NCBI RefSeq assembly: GCF_018417475.1
Contig: NZ_CP054856.1
Span: forward strand, 2,449,001 to 2,513,000
DNA from: Novosphingobium decolorationis
GTDB lineage: Bacteria > Pseudomonadota > Alphaproteobacteria > Sphingomonadales > Sphingomonadaceae
Direction of reading: 5' to 3'
Length of the DNA: 64,000 bases
The position numbers were made by a program, and so were the translations under genes. Position 1 is the first letter of the stretch; the number at the start of each line of letters is the position of its first letter. The notes beneath the pieces were generated by a model. The model ran no database searches and was not told the DNA's origin. It saw only the letters and a program-made list of their open reading frames with translations. Positions 35,621 to 44,593 of the stretch are shown here, in pieces.

Positions 35621-36418
35621 CTACTCCGCCGCAGCCTCGACCGGATCATCTTGCGCGACCTTCGCATCGCGGCGTTCGGTGAACCACATGAGCAGCAGCG
35701 TGCCTTCGAAGAGGAGCAGCAGCGGCACCGCGAGGAGGACCTGCGAGATCACGTCGGGCGGGGTCGCGATCGCGGCGACCACGAAGATCCCGACGATGAC
35801 GTAGCGGCGTGCGGCCACGGCCTGGACGCGGCTGACGATCCCGGCGCGGTTGAGCAGCATCAGCAGCACGGGCAGCAGGAAGCTGATGCCGAAGGCGAGG
35901 ATGAACTGCATCACGAGCGAGAGGTAGTCGCCCGTCCCAGGGAGCGCCTCGAGCTTGAGCCCGCCTGCACTGCCCTGGAAGCCCAGGAAGAAGTGGAAGG
36001 CGGTGGGCATCACCACGTAGTAGGCCAGCGCCGCGCCCATCGTGAACAGGATCGGGGTGGCGATCAGGAACGGCAGGAAGGCCTTCTTTTCCTTGGCGTA
36101 GAGGCCCGGTGCGATGAAGGCCCAGATCTGGTTGGCGATCACCGGGAAGCTGAAGAAGAAGGCGGCGAAGACCGCGATCTTCACTTCCACGAAAAAGGCT
36201 TCGTAGAGCTTGGTGTAGATCAGCTTGCCCTCGCCCGCCGGGAAGGCGGCGGTCAGCGGGCGGACCAGGAAGCCGAAGATGTCGTCGGCAAAATAGAAGC
36301 AGATGCCGAAGGCAACGCCAAAGGCCAGGAACGCGCGCACCAGGCGCGCGCGCAGTTCGACGAGGTGATCGAGCAGGGGAGCCTGCGAATCGTCGATGTC
36401 GGAAATCTTGAAGGCCAT
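35621..36418 (-). CDS. tatC: Sec-independent protein translocase TatC
   Basis: A 265-residue six-helix inner-membrane protein that binds twin-arginine signal peptides and nucleates the Tat pore. The N-terminal DSQAPLLDHLVELRARLVRAFLAF is the TatC signature with the signal-peptide-contacting Glu. It lies 15 bases after tatB. Its acidic C-terminus is a little longer than E. coli TatC. The order on this strand is tatA-tatB-tatC, downstream of scpA-scpB. Confidence 0.97.
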   Translation of the reverse strand: MAFKISDIDDSQAPLLDHLVELRARLVRAFLAFGVAFGICFYFADDIFGFLVRPLTAAFPAGEGKLIYTKLYEAFFVEVKIAVFAAFFFSFPVIANQIWAFIAPGLYAKEKKAFLPFLIATPILFTMGAALAYYVVMPTAFHFFLGFQGSAGGLKLEALPGTGDYLSLVMQFILAFGISFLLPVLLMLLNRAGIVSRVQAVAARRYVIVGIFVVAAIATPPDVISQVLLAVPLLLLFEGTLLLMWFTERRDAKVAQDDPVEAAAE

Positions 36419-36433
36419 GGCGCGAATGCTCGA

Positions 36434-36880
36434 TCAGGACGCGGGGCGGGCCGGGTCGGAGGCCGGCACGGGTTGGGGCTCGGACGTGGTTTCCGGCGCA
36501 GAGACTTCGCCAGAGGGCGTGGAGGCCGGCTCGGGCGCGGGCAGCGCCTCGGGCTCTGCCGGGGCGTCACCCTCGACGTTGTTCGCCTTTTCCGCGTCGG
36601 TCTTGGCCTTGCGCGGCGCTTCCATGTCCTCGGCGGTCGGCAGCTTGGGGGCCGCCTTCATGATCGCCTCGTTCTGTTCGCGCCACTTCTGCTCCATCTC
36701 CTCGAGCTCGGCTTCGCGTACCATCGCGTCGATCCCGGCGCGGAAGTGCCCCGTAACCTTGCGCAACTTGCCGATCCAGCGGCCAGCCGTGCGCATCGCC
36801 AGGGGCATGTCCTTGGGCCCGATGACGACGACCGCCACGATGACGACCATCAGGAGTTCCGTGGCTCCGATATCCAGCAT
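36434..36880 (-). CDS. tatB: Sec-independent protein translocase TatB
   Basis: A 148-residue protein with one N-terminal helix (LLMVVIVAVVVIGPKDMPLAMR), the conserved GP hinge, an amphipathic helix and a long Glu/Pro/Ala-rich disordered tail. It forms the substrate receptor with TatC. The tail is low complexity and not conserved. It is 21 bases downstream of tatA. Confidence 0.93.
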   Translation of the reverse strand: MLDIGATELLMVVIVAVVVIGPKDMPLAMRTAGRWIGKLRKVTGHFRAGIDAMVREAELEEMEQKWREQNEAIMKAAPKLPTAEDMEAPRKAKTDAEKANNVEGDAPAEPEALPAPEPASTPSGEVSAPETTSEPQPVPASDPARPAS

Positions 36881-36901
36881 AGCCGTATCCGGCCGTCAGG
36901 C

Positions 36902-37144
36902 TCAGGCCTGGTCGCTCTTGGTGGTTTCGCTCGCGCTGGGCGCGGGGTCGGCCGAGGTGATCTGCGCGGGCTTGGCGTCCGACTTGGCGGGCTTGGCCTC
37001 GTCCTCGTCCTCGTTCATGCCCTGCTTGAAGCTCTTGATGCCCTTGCCGAAGTCACCCATGATTTCGGAGACCTTGCCGCGACCGAACAGCACGAGCACG
37101 ATCACCAGGACAATCAGCCAGTGCCAGATCGAGAAGCTACCCAT
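36902..37144 (-). CDS. tatA: Sec-independent protein translocase TatA
   Basis: An 80-residue pore subunit with the helix [20 protein letters not shown], the FGRGKV hinge and an amphipathic segment ([23 protein letters not shown]). The start at 37144 is the family start; a longer frame to 37195 lacks conserved residues. A 66-base gap separates it from scpB, which may contain a promoter. Confidence 0.95.
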   Translation of the reverse strand: MGSFSIWHWLIVLVIVLVLFGRGKVSEIMGDFGKGIKSFKQGMNEDEDEAKPAKSDAKPAQITSADPAPSASETTKSDQA

Positions 37145-37210
37145 TATCCCAACTCCAAAAATACGTGCGACCGATTCCGGCCCTTCACGGGTCATCTAGG
37201 CGTTTTCCAA

Positions 37211-37861
37211 CTAAGTTGAAAGCCTGTCATCGTTTAGACCCGGTTCGGTCGCAGGACGGTCACCTTCTTGGGTTTCCGCTGAAATTCCGGGTCGCAATGC
37301 GTCCTCTACCATAGCATCATCGACCGCTTCGAGCAGCCCCGCGGCGCGTAATTCGTCAAGTCCGGGCAATTCCTTGCGCGACGACAGTCCGAAATGCGCC
37401 AGGAATGCGTCGGTCGTGGCGTAGATCACGGGCCGGCCGGGCACTTCGCGGCGCCCCGCCGTGCGCACCCAGCCCGCCTCGATCAGCACGTCGAGCGTCC
37501 CCTTGGCGGTCTGCACGCCGCGGATCGCCTCGATCTCGGCGCGGCTGACGGGCTCATGGTAGGCCACGATGGCCAGGACCTCGGTTGCCGCGCGCGAGAG
37601 GCGGCGCACCTCCTCCTTCTCGCGGCGCAGGAGGTGGGCCAGGTCGGGTGCGGTCTCGAAGTGCCAGTGGCGCCCCCGCTCGACGAGCTGGATGCCGCGC
37701 CCCTGATAATGCGCCTGGAGCGCCCTAAGCGCCGGACGCACCTCGCCATCGCCCAAGTGCCGGGAGATCTGCTCGGCCGTCATCGGCGCCTCGGCGGCGA
37801 ACAGGGTCGCCTCGACCGCGCGTTCCATATCGTCGGGCACAGGACTATCCGGCGCGCTCAT
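37211..37861 (-). CDS. scpB: Segregation and condensation protein B
   Basis: A 216-residue winged-helix protein, the kite subunit that with ScpA and SMC forms condensin. Motifs include EATLFAAEAPMTAEQISRHL, YHEPVSRAEIEAIRGVQT and the winged-helix core PGRPVIYATTDAFLAHFGL. It starts inside the scpA stop (ATGA). Its partner smc starts at 62442 in this same window, so all three subunit genes are within 25 kb. Confidence 0.95.
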   Translation of the reverse strand: MSAPDSPVPDDMERAVEATLFAAEAPMTAEQISRHLGDGEVRPALRALQAHYQGRGIQLVERGRHWHFETAPDLAHLLRREKEEVRRLSRAATEVLAIVAYHEPVSRAEIEAIRGVQTAKGTLDVLIEAGWVRTAGRREVPGRPVIYATTDAFLAHFGLSSRKELPGLDELRAAGLLEAVDDAMVEDALRPGISAETQEGDRPATEPGLNDDRLST

Positions 37862-38733
37862 GTCGACAGCGCCCGCACCTGGAGCGGCCCGAAGACGCTC
37901 TCCTGCACCAGTTCGACCTTGCCCGCCTTGGCCAGTTCGAGCGCGGCGACGAAGCTGGAGGCGAGCGCGGACTTGCGCAGCTGCGGATCGGCCCAGTCCT
38001 CCTTGCAAGGGGGCACGAATTCGCGCAGTTCCATCCAGTCGAGGGCAACGCCCACCATCGCCGAGACCCGCGCAATCGCGCTGTCGAGGCTCATCACCAT
38101 GCGCTCGCGCACGAGATGGACGGCGGGCTGCGCGCGCAGCTTCACATCGCCATAGGCCCGCACGAGGTCGAGCCAGGAACACTGCCAGGCGTTGCGTTTT
38201 TCCACGCGCAGCCCCTCGGGCGCACCGCGCGGGAAAACGTCGCGCCCCAACCGGTCACGCCCCATCAGCCGGGCCGCCGCCTCGCGCATGGCGCCCAGGC
38301 GCTGGAGACGCAGTTGCAGGCGCATCGCCAGTTCCTCGGGGCTGGGATCGGGCTGTTCCTCCTTGGGGAGCAGCAAGGACGACTTGAGATAGGCGAGCCA
38401 GGCCGCCATCACGAGGTAATCCGCCGCGATTTCCAGACGCATCTCGCCCGCTGTGTCGATGTAATCGAGATAGGCATCGACGAGTTCGAGGATGGAAATG
38501 CGGCGCAGATCCACCTTCTGGCGCCGCGCGAGATCGAGCAGCAGGTCCAGCGGCCCTTCCCAGCCCTCGATCTCGATGTAGAGCGCCTGGCGCCGCTGCT
38601 CGGCGGGCGAGACCGCGTCCCACACCGCCTCGGCTTCGCCCAGCGCGATGCCGGGGTCACGTCCGACCGGTTCACGCGGGCCCGATCCGCGGGGCTCGCC
38701 GCGCGAAGGCGCAGGTTCGCCGTCCCCGGCCAC
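37858..38733 (-). CDS. scpA: Segregation and condensation protein A
   Basis: A 291-residue kleisin that bridges SMC heads. The core EGWEGPLDLLLDLARRQKVDLRRISILELVDAYLDYI-type region is diagnostic (seen in shorter pieces as GPLDLLLDLARRQKVDL). An N-terminal extension of about 45 residues precedes it. The start is GTG at 38733, three bases after nagZ; conserved sequence begins near residue 50, so the true start could be later. It overlaps scpB by four bases. Confidence 0.93.
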   Translation of the reverse strand: MAGDGEPAPSRGEPRGSGPREPVGRDPGIALGEAEAVWDAVSPAEQRRQALYIEIEGWEGPLDLLLDLARRQKVDLRRISILELVDAYLDYIDTAGEMRLEIAADYLVMAAWLAYLKSSLLLPKEEQPDPSPEELAMRLQLRLQRLGAMREAAARLMGRDRLGRDVFPRGAPEGLRVEKRNAWQCSWLDLVRAYGDVKLRAQPAVHLVRERMVMSLDSAIARVSAMVGVALDWMELREFVPPCKEDWADPQLRKSALASSFVAALELAKAGKVELVQESVFGPLQVRALST

Positions 38734-38736
38734 GTC

Positions 38737-39750
38737 TCAGGCGACGCCCTGCGCCAAAAGCGCCTCGCGCCGGGCAACGAGCGCGGCGTGATCGCCAGTG
38801 CCTGCCCCTTCGGGGCAGGAGGCCATGGCTCTCTCCAGCCGCGCACGGGCTTCGGGCGTGATTGCAGGCAGTGCCTTCGCGATCCCCACCATGTCGTCCA
38901 TCTTCGCCCAGCAGTTGAGCGCGATGTCGCAGCCCGCTGCAATGGCGCGCGCCGCGCGTTCGGGCACCGAGCCCGAAAGCGCCTCCATGTCGAGATCGTC
39001 GGTCAGGAGCAGCCCATCGAAGCCGATGCGCCCACGAATGATCTCCTGCACCACGAAGGGTGAGAGCGTGCCCGGATTGTCCGCGTCCCAGGCGGTGTAG
39101 CGCACGTGCGCGGTCATGCCGATGGGCGCGTGCGCCAGCGTGCGGAAGGGGCGCAGGTCCGTCTCCAGCTCCTCTGCGCTGGCGGTCACCGTGGGCAGTT
39201 CCTTGTGGCTGTCGGCCAGAGCGCGTCCGTGGCCGGGAATGTGCTTGATGCAGCCCACCACGCCCGCGCGCGCCAAGCCGTCAAGCGTCGCGCGGCCGAG
39301 CGCGGCCACGCGCATCGGATCGTGGCCGAAGGCGCGGTCACCGATGACATCGTGTGCGCCCGTCTGGCGCACGTCGAGCGAGGGGTGGCAGTCGACCGTG
39401 ATGCCCGCTTGCGCAAGATCGAGCCCGAGCGCTTCGCCGTTGGCCCGCGCGGCCTCGATGGCGCTGGCGGGTGCGTGATCGTACACGCGGTCGAACACCT
39501 CGCCCGGCGGATAGGCAGGCCAGACCGGCGGCTTCATGCGCGCGACACGTCCGCCTTCCTGGTCGATGCAGATGAAGAGGTCGGCCCGTCCGTGGAGGTC
39601 GCGCAGCGCGTCGGTCAGCGCGCGCAGCTGGGCGCGGTCGGCGACATTGCGCCCGAAGAGGATGTAGCCGGCCGGATCGGCGTCGCGGAAGAAGGCGGCT
39701 TCATCCGCCGTGAGGACGTGCCCCGAAAGGCCGAAAATCGCAGGAACCAT
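38737..39750 (-). CDS. nagZ: Beta-N-acetylhexosaminidase (GH3), peptidoglycan recycling
   Basis: A 337-residue cytoplasmic glycosidase that frees GlcNAc from 1,6-anhydro-muropeptides during cell-wall recycling. The diagnostic KHIPGHGRALADSH supplies the His/Asp dyad, and the nucleophile Asp lies in LLTDDLDMEAL. CIDQEGGRVARM and the GYILFGRN start are typical NagZ. It lies between the SPOR gene (105-base gap) and scpA in an operon common in alphaproteobacteria. Confidence 0.96.
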   Translation of the reverse strand: MVPAIFGLSGHVLTADEAAFFRDADPAGYILFGRNVADRAQLRALTDALRDLHGRADLFICIDQEGGRVARMKPPVWPAYPPGEVFDRVYDHAPASAIEAARANGEALGLDLAQAGITVDCHPSLDVRQTGAHDVIGDRAFGHDPMRVAALGRATLDGLARAGVVGCIKHIPGHGRALADSHKELPTVTASAEELETDLRPFRTLAHAPIGMTAHVRYTAWDADNPGTLSPFVVQEIIRGRIGFDGLLLTDDLDMEALSGSVPERAARAIAAGCDIALNCWAKMDDMVGIAKALPAITPEARARLERAMASCPEGAGTGDHAALVARREALLAQGVA

Positions 39751-39855
39751 GCCGATTTATCGCCCAATCCGCGCGCGCAGGCAAGCAAGGCCCACGCACG
39801 ATGTGTGGACGAGCGCGAGGCGGATACGCCGCCCCCGCCCGCCGCGATGCTCCGC

Positions 39856-40833
39856 TCAGTTCTTGACCTGGCAGGCCAGACCTGCGCCGCGCATGTTCGC
39901 GCAGAGCGCCCTGGCCGCCTTGAGATCGCCCGGAACCGCCTGGAGACGGTAGACCGTGCCGATGTCGGCCTGGCCCTGCACCACACGGTGGTTCATCTCG
40001 CCAAAGGGCGCGTACTGGCCTTTCAGCGTCTGCCAGCCCTTCTCCGCCCCTTCGCGCGAGGTGTAGGCGCCGACCTGGACACCCACGCCGCTCGGTGCGG
40101 CGGGCTCTTCGGCCTTGGCGGCAGGCGCGGGCTTGGGATTGGACTTGGACTGGGGCTGGGCCGCGGCGGCACTGGGCTCTTCGTCCTCCAGGCCACCGAA
40201 GCCGGGCTGCGGAAGTTCCTCCTCGGCGATCTGGGGGGTGCGCGACTCGCCTTCGGCCACCGCGAAGCTGGTGTCGCCGGTACCGCTCACGACTTCGCCG
40301 CCGGGATTCTCGGGACGGGTCTTGTAGGGTTCCTCGGGCGCCTCGATCACGCCGCCATCGGCGACGAGCTCCTCGTCCGAACGCCCGGCGAGCGCCCACA
40401 GGATACCGCCGCCCAGAAGCGCAATCGCCACGAGCGCGGCCAGCAGCAGGATCGTGGTCTGCCCCATCCCGCCGCGTTCGTCCTCATAGTCCTCATCGTC
40501 GCCTTCGAGCCAGGGCAGGCGCATCTCGCCATCGCCCAGGTCCAGCTCGCCAGCGTTCTCGGACGCAGCGGGAGCGGCCGTGCCGAAACTCGCCGCCACA
40601 CCTGCAGCCGGGGCGGCGCCGGGCATGGGGAAGGGATCGTGCTCCTCGCCGAAAGTATCCGGAGCGAAGGGATCCGGACCGAAGGGGTCGGGCTCGGCAC
40701 CGGGCGTCTGGGGATCGGTGCCCAGGCCATTGGCCGAGGTCCAGGCCCCTCCCGCACCTGCGCCCGGACCCAGGCCAGATCCATTTGCCGCGGACATGCC
40801 GTCCTCAGTCCTGTCCGAAGCCCCATGCGTCAT
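39856..40833 (-). CDS. Single-pass SPOR-domain protein
   Basis: A 325-residue inner-membrane protein: a Pro/Asp-rich cytoplasmic part (about 1-120), one transmembrane helix (ILLLAALVAIALLGGGILWAL), an acidic periplasmic linker, and a C-terminal SPOR domain from about 250 (GVQVGAYTSREGAEKGWQTL). SPOR domains bind denuded glycan at the septum, so a role in cell division, as with FtsN or DedD, is likely. It starts three bases after argS. Confidence 0.9.
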   Translation of the reverse strand: MTHGASDRTEDGMSAANGSGLGPGAGAGGAWTSANGLGTDPQTPGAEPDPFGPDPFAPDTFGEEHDPFPMPGAAPAAGVAASFGTAAPAASENAGELDLGDGEMRLPWLEGDDEDYEDERGGMGQTTILLLAALVAIALLGGGILWALAGRSDEELVADGGVIEAPEEPYKTRPENPGGEVVSGTGDTSFAVAEGESRTPQIAEEELPQPGFGGLEDEEPSAAAAQPQSKSNPKPAPAAKAEEPAAPSGVGVQVGAYTSREGAEKGWQTLKGQYAPFGEMNHRVVQGQADIGTVYRLQAVPGDLKAARALCANMRGAGLACQVKN

Positions 40834-40836
40834 AAA

Positions 40837-42585
40837 TCACATTTCCTCCACGGCCTCGACGCCCAGAAGCGCCAGGCCGTTGCGAATGATCTGCCCCACC
40901 TGCACGGCCAGGAACAGCCGCGCGGATGTAAGGTTAACGTCCGATGCGTTAACAATCCGCTTTTCCGGACTATCGTTACCCAGGTTATAATACCCATGGA
41001 ACGCGGCGGCCAGATCGTGGAGGTAGAACGCCACGCGGTGCGGTTCACGCGCGGTGGCAGCCGCCTCGATCACGCGCGGGAACTGCGCGAGCAGCTTGGC
41101 CAGCTCCAGATCGTCCTCGCCCAGCAGCGCGACGTGCTCGGCCGAAGCGACGGTGTCGAGATCGGCCTTGGCCTTGCGCAGGATCGACTGGATGCGCGCG
41201 TGGGCGTACTGGACGTAGAAGACCGGGTTGTCCTTGCTCGTCTCCACCACCTTGGCGAAGTCGAAGTCCATCTGCGCGTCGGGCTTGCGGGTGAGCATGG
41301 TGAAGCGCACCACGTCCTTGCCCACTTCCTCGACCATGTCGGCGATGGTGATGAAGTTGCCCGAACGCTTGGACATCTTGACCGGCTCGCCGTCGCGCAG
41401 CAGCTGGACCATCTGCACCAGCTTGATCTCGAAGGGAGTCGCCTCGCCTTCTGCCCCCGTCATCGCCTTGACCGCGGCCTTGATGCGCTTGACCGTCCCT
41501 GCGTGGTCCGCGCCCCAGATGTCGACGAGCGCGTCGGCACTCTGCGCCTTCTGGAAGTGATAGGCGAGGTCGGCGCCAAAGTAGGTCCAGGTCCCGTCCG
41601 ACTTCTTGATCGGGCGGTCCTGATCGTCGCCGAACTGGGTCGACTTGAACAGCGGCAGCTCGACCGGCTCCCAGTCCTCGGGCGTCTTGCCCTTGGGCGC
41701 TTCGAGAACGCCGTCGTAGACAAGGCCCTTGGAACGCAGCCACGCCTCGGCCTCGTCGGGCTTGCCGCTCGCCTGCAGCTCGGCTTCCGAGCTGAACACA
41801 TCGTGGCGGATGCCCAGCTGGGCAAGGTCGGCGCGGATCATGTCCATCATCGCAGCGACCGCCTTGACGCGGAACAGGGCCAGCCATTCGGCCTCGGGCG
41901 CCTCGGCGTACTGGTCGCCGAACTCTTCGGCGAGCTTCGCACCGACGGGCTTGAGGTAATCCCCCGGGTAGAGCCCCTCGGGGATCACCGCCTCGCCAAG
42001 GCCGAGCGCCTCGCGGTAGCGGATGTGCGCCGAACGGGCGAGGACCTGCACCTGCGCGCCCGCGTCGTTGACGTAGTATTCCTTGATGACCTTGTGGCCC
42101 GCGTATTCGAGCAGGGTCGCCAGCGCATCGCCGACCACCGCGCCGCGGCAGTGGCCCATGTGCATGGGGCCGGTCGGGTTGGCCGAGACGTACTCGACGT
42201 TGACCGTGCTGCCCCCGCCCAGGGTCGAGCGGCCGTAGTCGGCGCCCAGCGCGGCCATCGCGCCCAGCTCATCGATCCACGCGGCAGGTGCCAGGCGCAG
42301 GTTGATGAAGCCCGGTCCCGCGATCTCGGCAGAGGTCACCGCATCGAGCTTCGAAAGCTCGGCGACGAGCGCCTCGGCAAGGTCGCGCGGCTTCATCTTG
42401 GCAGGCTTGGCCAGGACCATCGCCGCGTTGGTGGCGAGGTCCCCGTGGGAGGGATCACGCGGCGGCTCGACCGTGATCGCGCTTCGCTTCAGTTCGCCCG
42501 GCAAGGTTCCGGCGGCTTCCAGCGCGTCGAGTGCGGTCGAAAGGTGGCCTGCAAAGGCGGCGTAAAGGGTCTGGATCGTGGTCAT
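40837..42585 (-). CDS. argS: Arginyl-tRNA synthetase
   Basis: A 582-residue class I aminoacyl-tRNA synthetase. The signature sequences are NPTGPMHMGHCRGAVVGD (HIGH equivalent HMGH) and KMSKRSGNF (KMSKS equivalent). The N-terminal tRNA-contacting domain and C-terminal anticodon-binding domain (DNPVFYVQYAHARIQSIL onward) are present. The start is ATG 42585. It is first in the argS-SPOR-nagZ-scpA-scpB-tat run, whose genes are separated by 0-105 bases. Confidence 0.97.
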   Translation of the reverse strand: MTTIQTLYAAFAGHLSTALDALEAAGTLPGELKRSAITVEPPRDPSHGDLATNAAMVLAKPAKMKPRDLAEALVAELSKLDAVTSAEIAGPGFINLRLAPAAWIDELGAMAALGADYGRSTLGGGSTVNVEYVSANPTGPMHMGHCRGAVVGDALATLLEYAGHKVIKEYYVNDAGAQVQVLARSAHIRYREALGLGEAVIPEGLYPGDYLKPVGAKLAEEFGDQYAEAPEAEWLALFRVKAVAAMMDMIRADLAQLGIRHDVFSSEAELQASGKPDEAEAWLRSKGLVYDGVLEAPKGKTPEDWEPVELPLFKSTQFGDDQDRPIKKSDGTWTYFGADLAYHFQKAQSADALVDIWGADHAGTVKRIKAAVKAMTGAEGEATPFEIKLVQMVQLLRDGEPVKMSKRSGNFITIADMVEEVGKDVVRFTMLTRKPDAQMDFDFAKVVETSKDNPVFYVQYAHARIQSILRKAKADLDTVASAEHVALLGEDDLELAKLLAQFPRVIEAAATAREPHRVAFYLHDLAAAFHGYYNLGNDSPEKRIVNASDVNLTSARLFLAVQVGQIIRNGLALLGVEAVEEM

Positions 42586-42666
42586 GATGGCGCGCGGATA
42601 GCCCAAGTTTGCGAAAAGGGGAACAGGCCGTAGCGCCCCCGATCCGCGCGCAGCCGCCCATCCCAC

Positions 42667-42700
42667 GAAAAAAGGCAGGCATCCCGGAGGACGCCTGCCT
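42667..42700 (-). terminator. Rho-independent terminator of the DUF4168 gene
   Basis: On the minus strand, AGGCAGGC, a 12-base loop, GCCTGCCT, then TTTTTCG. It lies about 120 bases past the DUF4168 stop and 80 bases upstream of argS, so it isolates argS from the gene before it. Confidence 0.8.
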
Positions 42701-42818
42701 GTTCCCTGTCTCCCGACCCGCCGGAATCAGAGGGGCAAAGGCGGGGAGAGACAGCCGGGAGACGCAGCGGCCTCCCGGTCCATGCGGCCCGGCAGGGCCG
42801 CAACAACGCATCACGCCA

Positions 42819-43175
42819 TCACGGATTGCCGGTTGCGGCCGACTGGATGCGCTGCATGAGGGTCGTGTCGCTGCGCGAGGCGACCGCGATCTGGTTGAAC
42901 TTCTCAGGGGACAGGCCCGAGCTCTGGACGGCGCCAGCCATCTTGGTCTGCTTTTCCTCGGCCGAGACCGCGGTGTCCTTCTGGATGTTCTGGATGCTGA
43001 CCGCGGCGGTGGCGAACTGCTTCACCTCCTGGTCGCTGAAATCCGCGCTCGAGGCCGCTGCGCCGGGGGCCTGCTGGGGGGCAGATTGCGGTGCGCTCTG
43101 GGCCTGGACGGCACCGCCGGTTGCGACGGCGCCAAGGGCTGCGGTGCCCGCGAGGGCAAGCTTCATGCGGTTCAT
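42819..43175 (-). CDS. DUF4168 secreted protein
   Basis: A 118-residue protein with a Sec signal peptide and a Gln/Pro-rich linker, then the small helical DUF4168 domain (SDQEVKQFATAAVSIQNI, SPEKFNQIAVASRSDTTLMQRI). GGAG lies seven bases before the ATG. The family is periplasmic and of unknown function. It is a single gene with its own terminator. Confidence 0.85.
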   Translation of the reverse strand: MNRMKLALAGTAALGAVATGGAVQAQSAPQSAPQQAPGAAASSADFSDQEVKQFATAAVSIQNIQKDTAVSAEEKQTKMAGAVQSSGLSPEKFNQIAVASRSDTTLMQRIQSAATGNP

Positions 43176-43360
43176 GTCGTTCTCCGATCGTTTTCGTCAC
43201 GTTCGAGCCTCAATCTCGGCACGCGGGCCCTCGATGCAAGCGCGCACCTGACGCCGCGTGGCTCTCCAGAGACAAAACGAAGCCGTTGACAAACAGGCAA
43301 CAAATTGCGCTGGCAGGCCGTTCTCCAGCCGCGACGAAAGCAGGCAGGACAAGACTCGTT

Positions 43361-43473
43361 CAAGGAGCCATCGCCCCGTGACCCCAGAATCGGCAACCTC
43401 CTGCGTCCCAGCAAAGGATGGGCGCGAAAGGTGAGCCAGATAGTATGGGGAGTCCGAGGGTGATAGCCCTCGG
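43361..43473 (+). repeat. Hairpin-ended intergenic repeat, copy 5 (decayed)
   Basis: The left palindrome is mutated (CAAGGAGCCATCGCCCCGTG, 43361-43380), and the right one is changed to CCGAGGGTGATAGCCCTCGG (43454-43473). The middle keeps CCCAGAATCGG and AAGGTG. It lies upstream of two divergent genes, the only copy not at a 3' end. The rest of the 43176-43543 gap shows nothing recognisable beyond likely promoters. Confidence 0.82.
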
Positions 43474-43543
43474 AACTCTCCTTCGGATTGGCTAAGGCGT
43501 CCGTTCCCGGCGCGACTCGCGCCCCATCCAGAGCCCTGCCCCG

Positions 43544-44443
43544 ATGATCGTACGCAACACCCCCAGCTTCCGCGATGTATTGATCGCCACACGCGGCTCG
43601 ATCCTGCCGCAGATCCTGCGTCCGCTCCTGGTGGTTCTGGCGGCCTCGCTGATAGCCGTGCTGATCGGACAGGCCGCGCCGTCCTGGCTGGCCCCGCTCC
43701 ACGCGATGCCCTTCACGCTGATCGGCCTTTCGCTCTCCATCTTCATGAGCTTTCGCAACACGGTGTGCTACAACCGCTGGTGGGAAGGCCGCCAGCTGTG
43801 GGGCCGCCTGATCGTCGCCGCGCGCAGTTTCGCGCGCCAGACCGCGACGCTGGAGCGCGCGCACGCCGCCCCGCTGCTCGAAACGCTGGCGGGCTTCACC
43901 GCCGGGCTGGCCGCACGCCTGCGCGAGGAGGACGAGGTCGCCGCCATTGCCCGCCACGCCGCGCGCGACGCGGAGTGGACGGGCGCGCCCAACCCCACAG
44001 ACGCCGTCCTGCGCGCGGTCGGCATGGGCTGCCGCGCACTGGCGGACGCGCGCGCGATCGATGCGATCCACTACTCGGTCCTCGAAACGCAACTGAGCGA
44101 GATGGCCTCGGTCCAGGGCGGGTGCGAGCGGATCAAGGCGACGCCGGTGCCCTTTTCCTATTCGCTGCTGCTCCACCGCACGGCCTATGCCTTCTGCCTG
44201 CTGCTGCCCTTCGCGCTGGTCCCGCAGCTGGGCCTATGGGCGCCCTTCCCGGCCTTCCTCGTCGCCTATGCCTTCTTCGGTCTCGATGCGCTGGGTGACC
44301 AGCTCAGCGACCCCTTCGGCCGCGACGAGAACGACCTGCCGCTTGCCGCCATGGTCCGCACCATCGAGCGCGACCTCCTCCACGCCGCCGGCCACCGCGA
44401 CCTGCCCCCTGTCCTCGAACCGGACGGCTATGTGCTGACCTGA
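43544..44443 (+). CDS. Bestrophin-family membrane protein
   Basis: A 299-residue protein of the RFP-TM/bestrophin family, pentameric anion channels in eukaryotes and probably ion channels in bacteria. Two N-terminal helices flank HAMPFTLIGLSLSIFMSFRNTVCYNRWWEGRQLWG, where SFRNTVCYNRWWEGR is the family signature. Later helices include AYAFCLLLPFALV, and DALGDQLSDPFGRDENDLPL is the conserved acidic loop. No signal peptide. Ion specificity unknown. Confidence 0.92.
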   Translation: MIVRNTPSFRDVLIATRGSILPQILRPLLVVLAASLIAVLIGQAAPSWLAPLHAMPFTLIGLSLSIFMSFRNTVCYNRWWEGRQLWGRLIVAARSFARQTATLERAHAAPLLETLAGFTAGLAARLREEDEVAAIARHAARDAEWTGAPNPTDAVLRAVGMGCRALADARAIDAIHYSVLETQLSEMASVQGGCERIKATPVPFSYSLLLHRTAYAFCLLLPFALVPQLGLWAPFPAFLVAYAFFGLDALGDQLSDPFGRDENDLPLAAMVRTIERDLLHAAGHRDLPPVLEPDGYVLT

Positions 44444-44593
44444 GCGCCCTGCCCACCTGGTGCATCCTTTCGGCCACCCCCCGGCAAAAGAAATTGTGAT
44501 GAAAATCGATTAACTACTCTTTTGCCGAGACGACGCCATAGCCCGACCACGAAGATCTCATGTCGAGATTTTCCTGAATCGGGGGCTCTTCGA

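Noticed and set aside
39106..42633. Long plus-strand open frame opposite nagZ, the SPOR gene and argS
   Set aside because: No recognisable domains and complete overlap with three certain genes.
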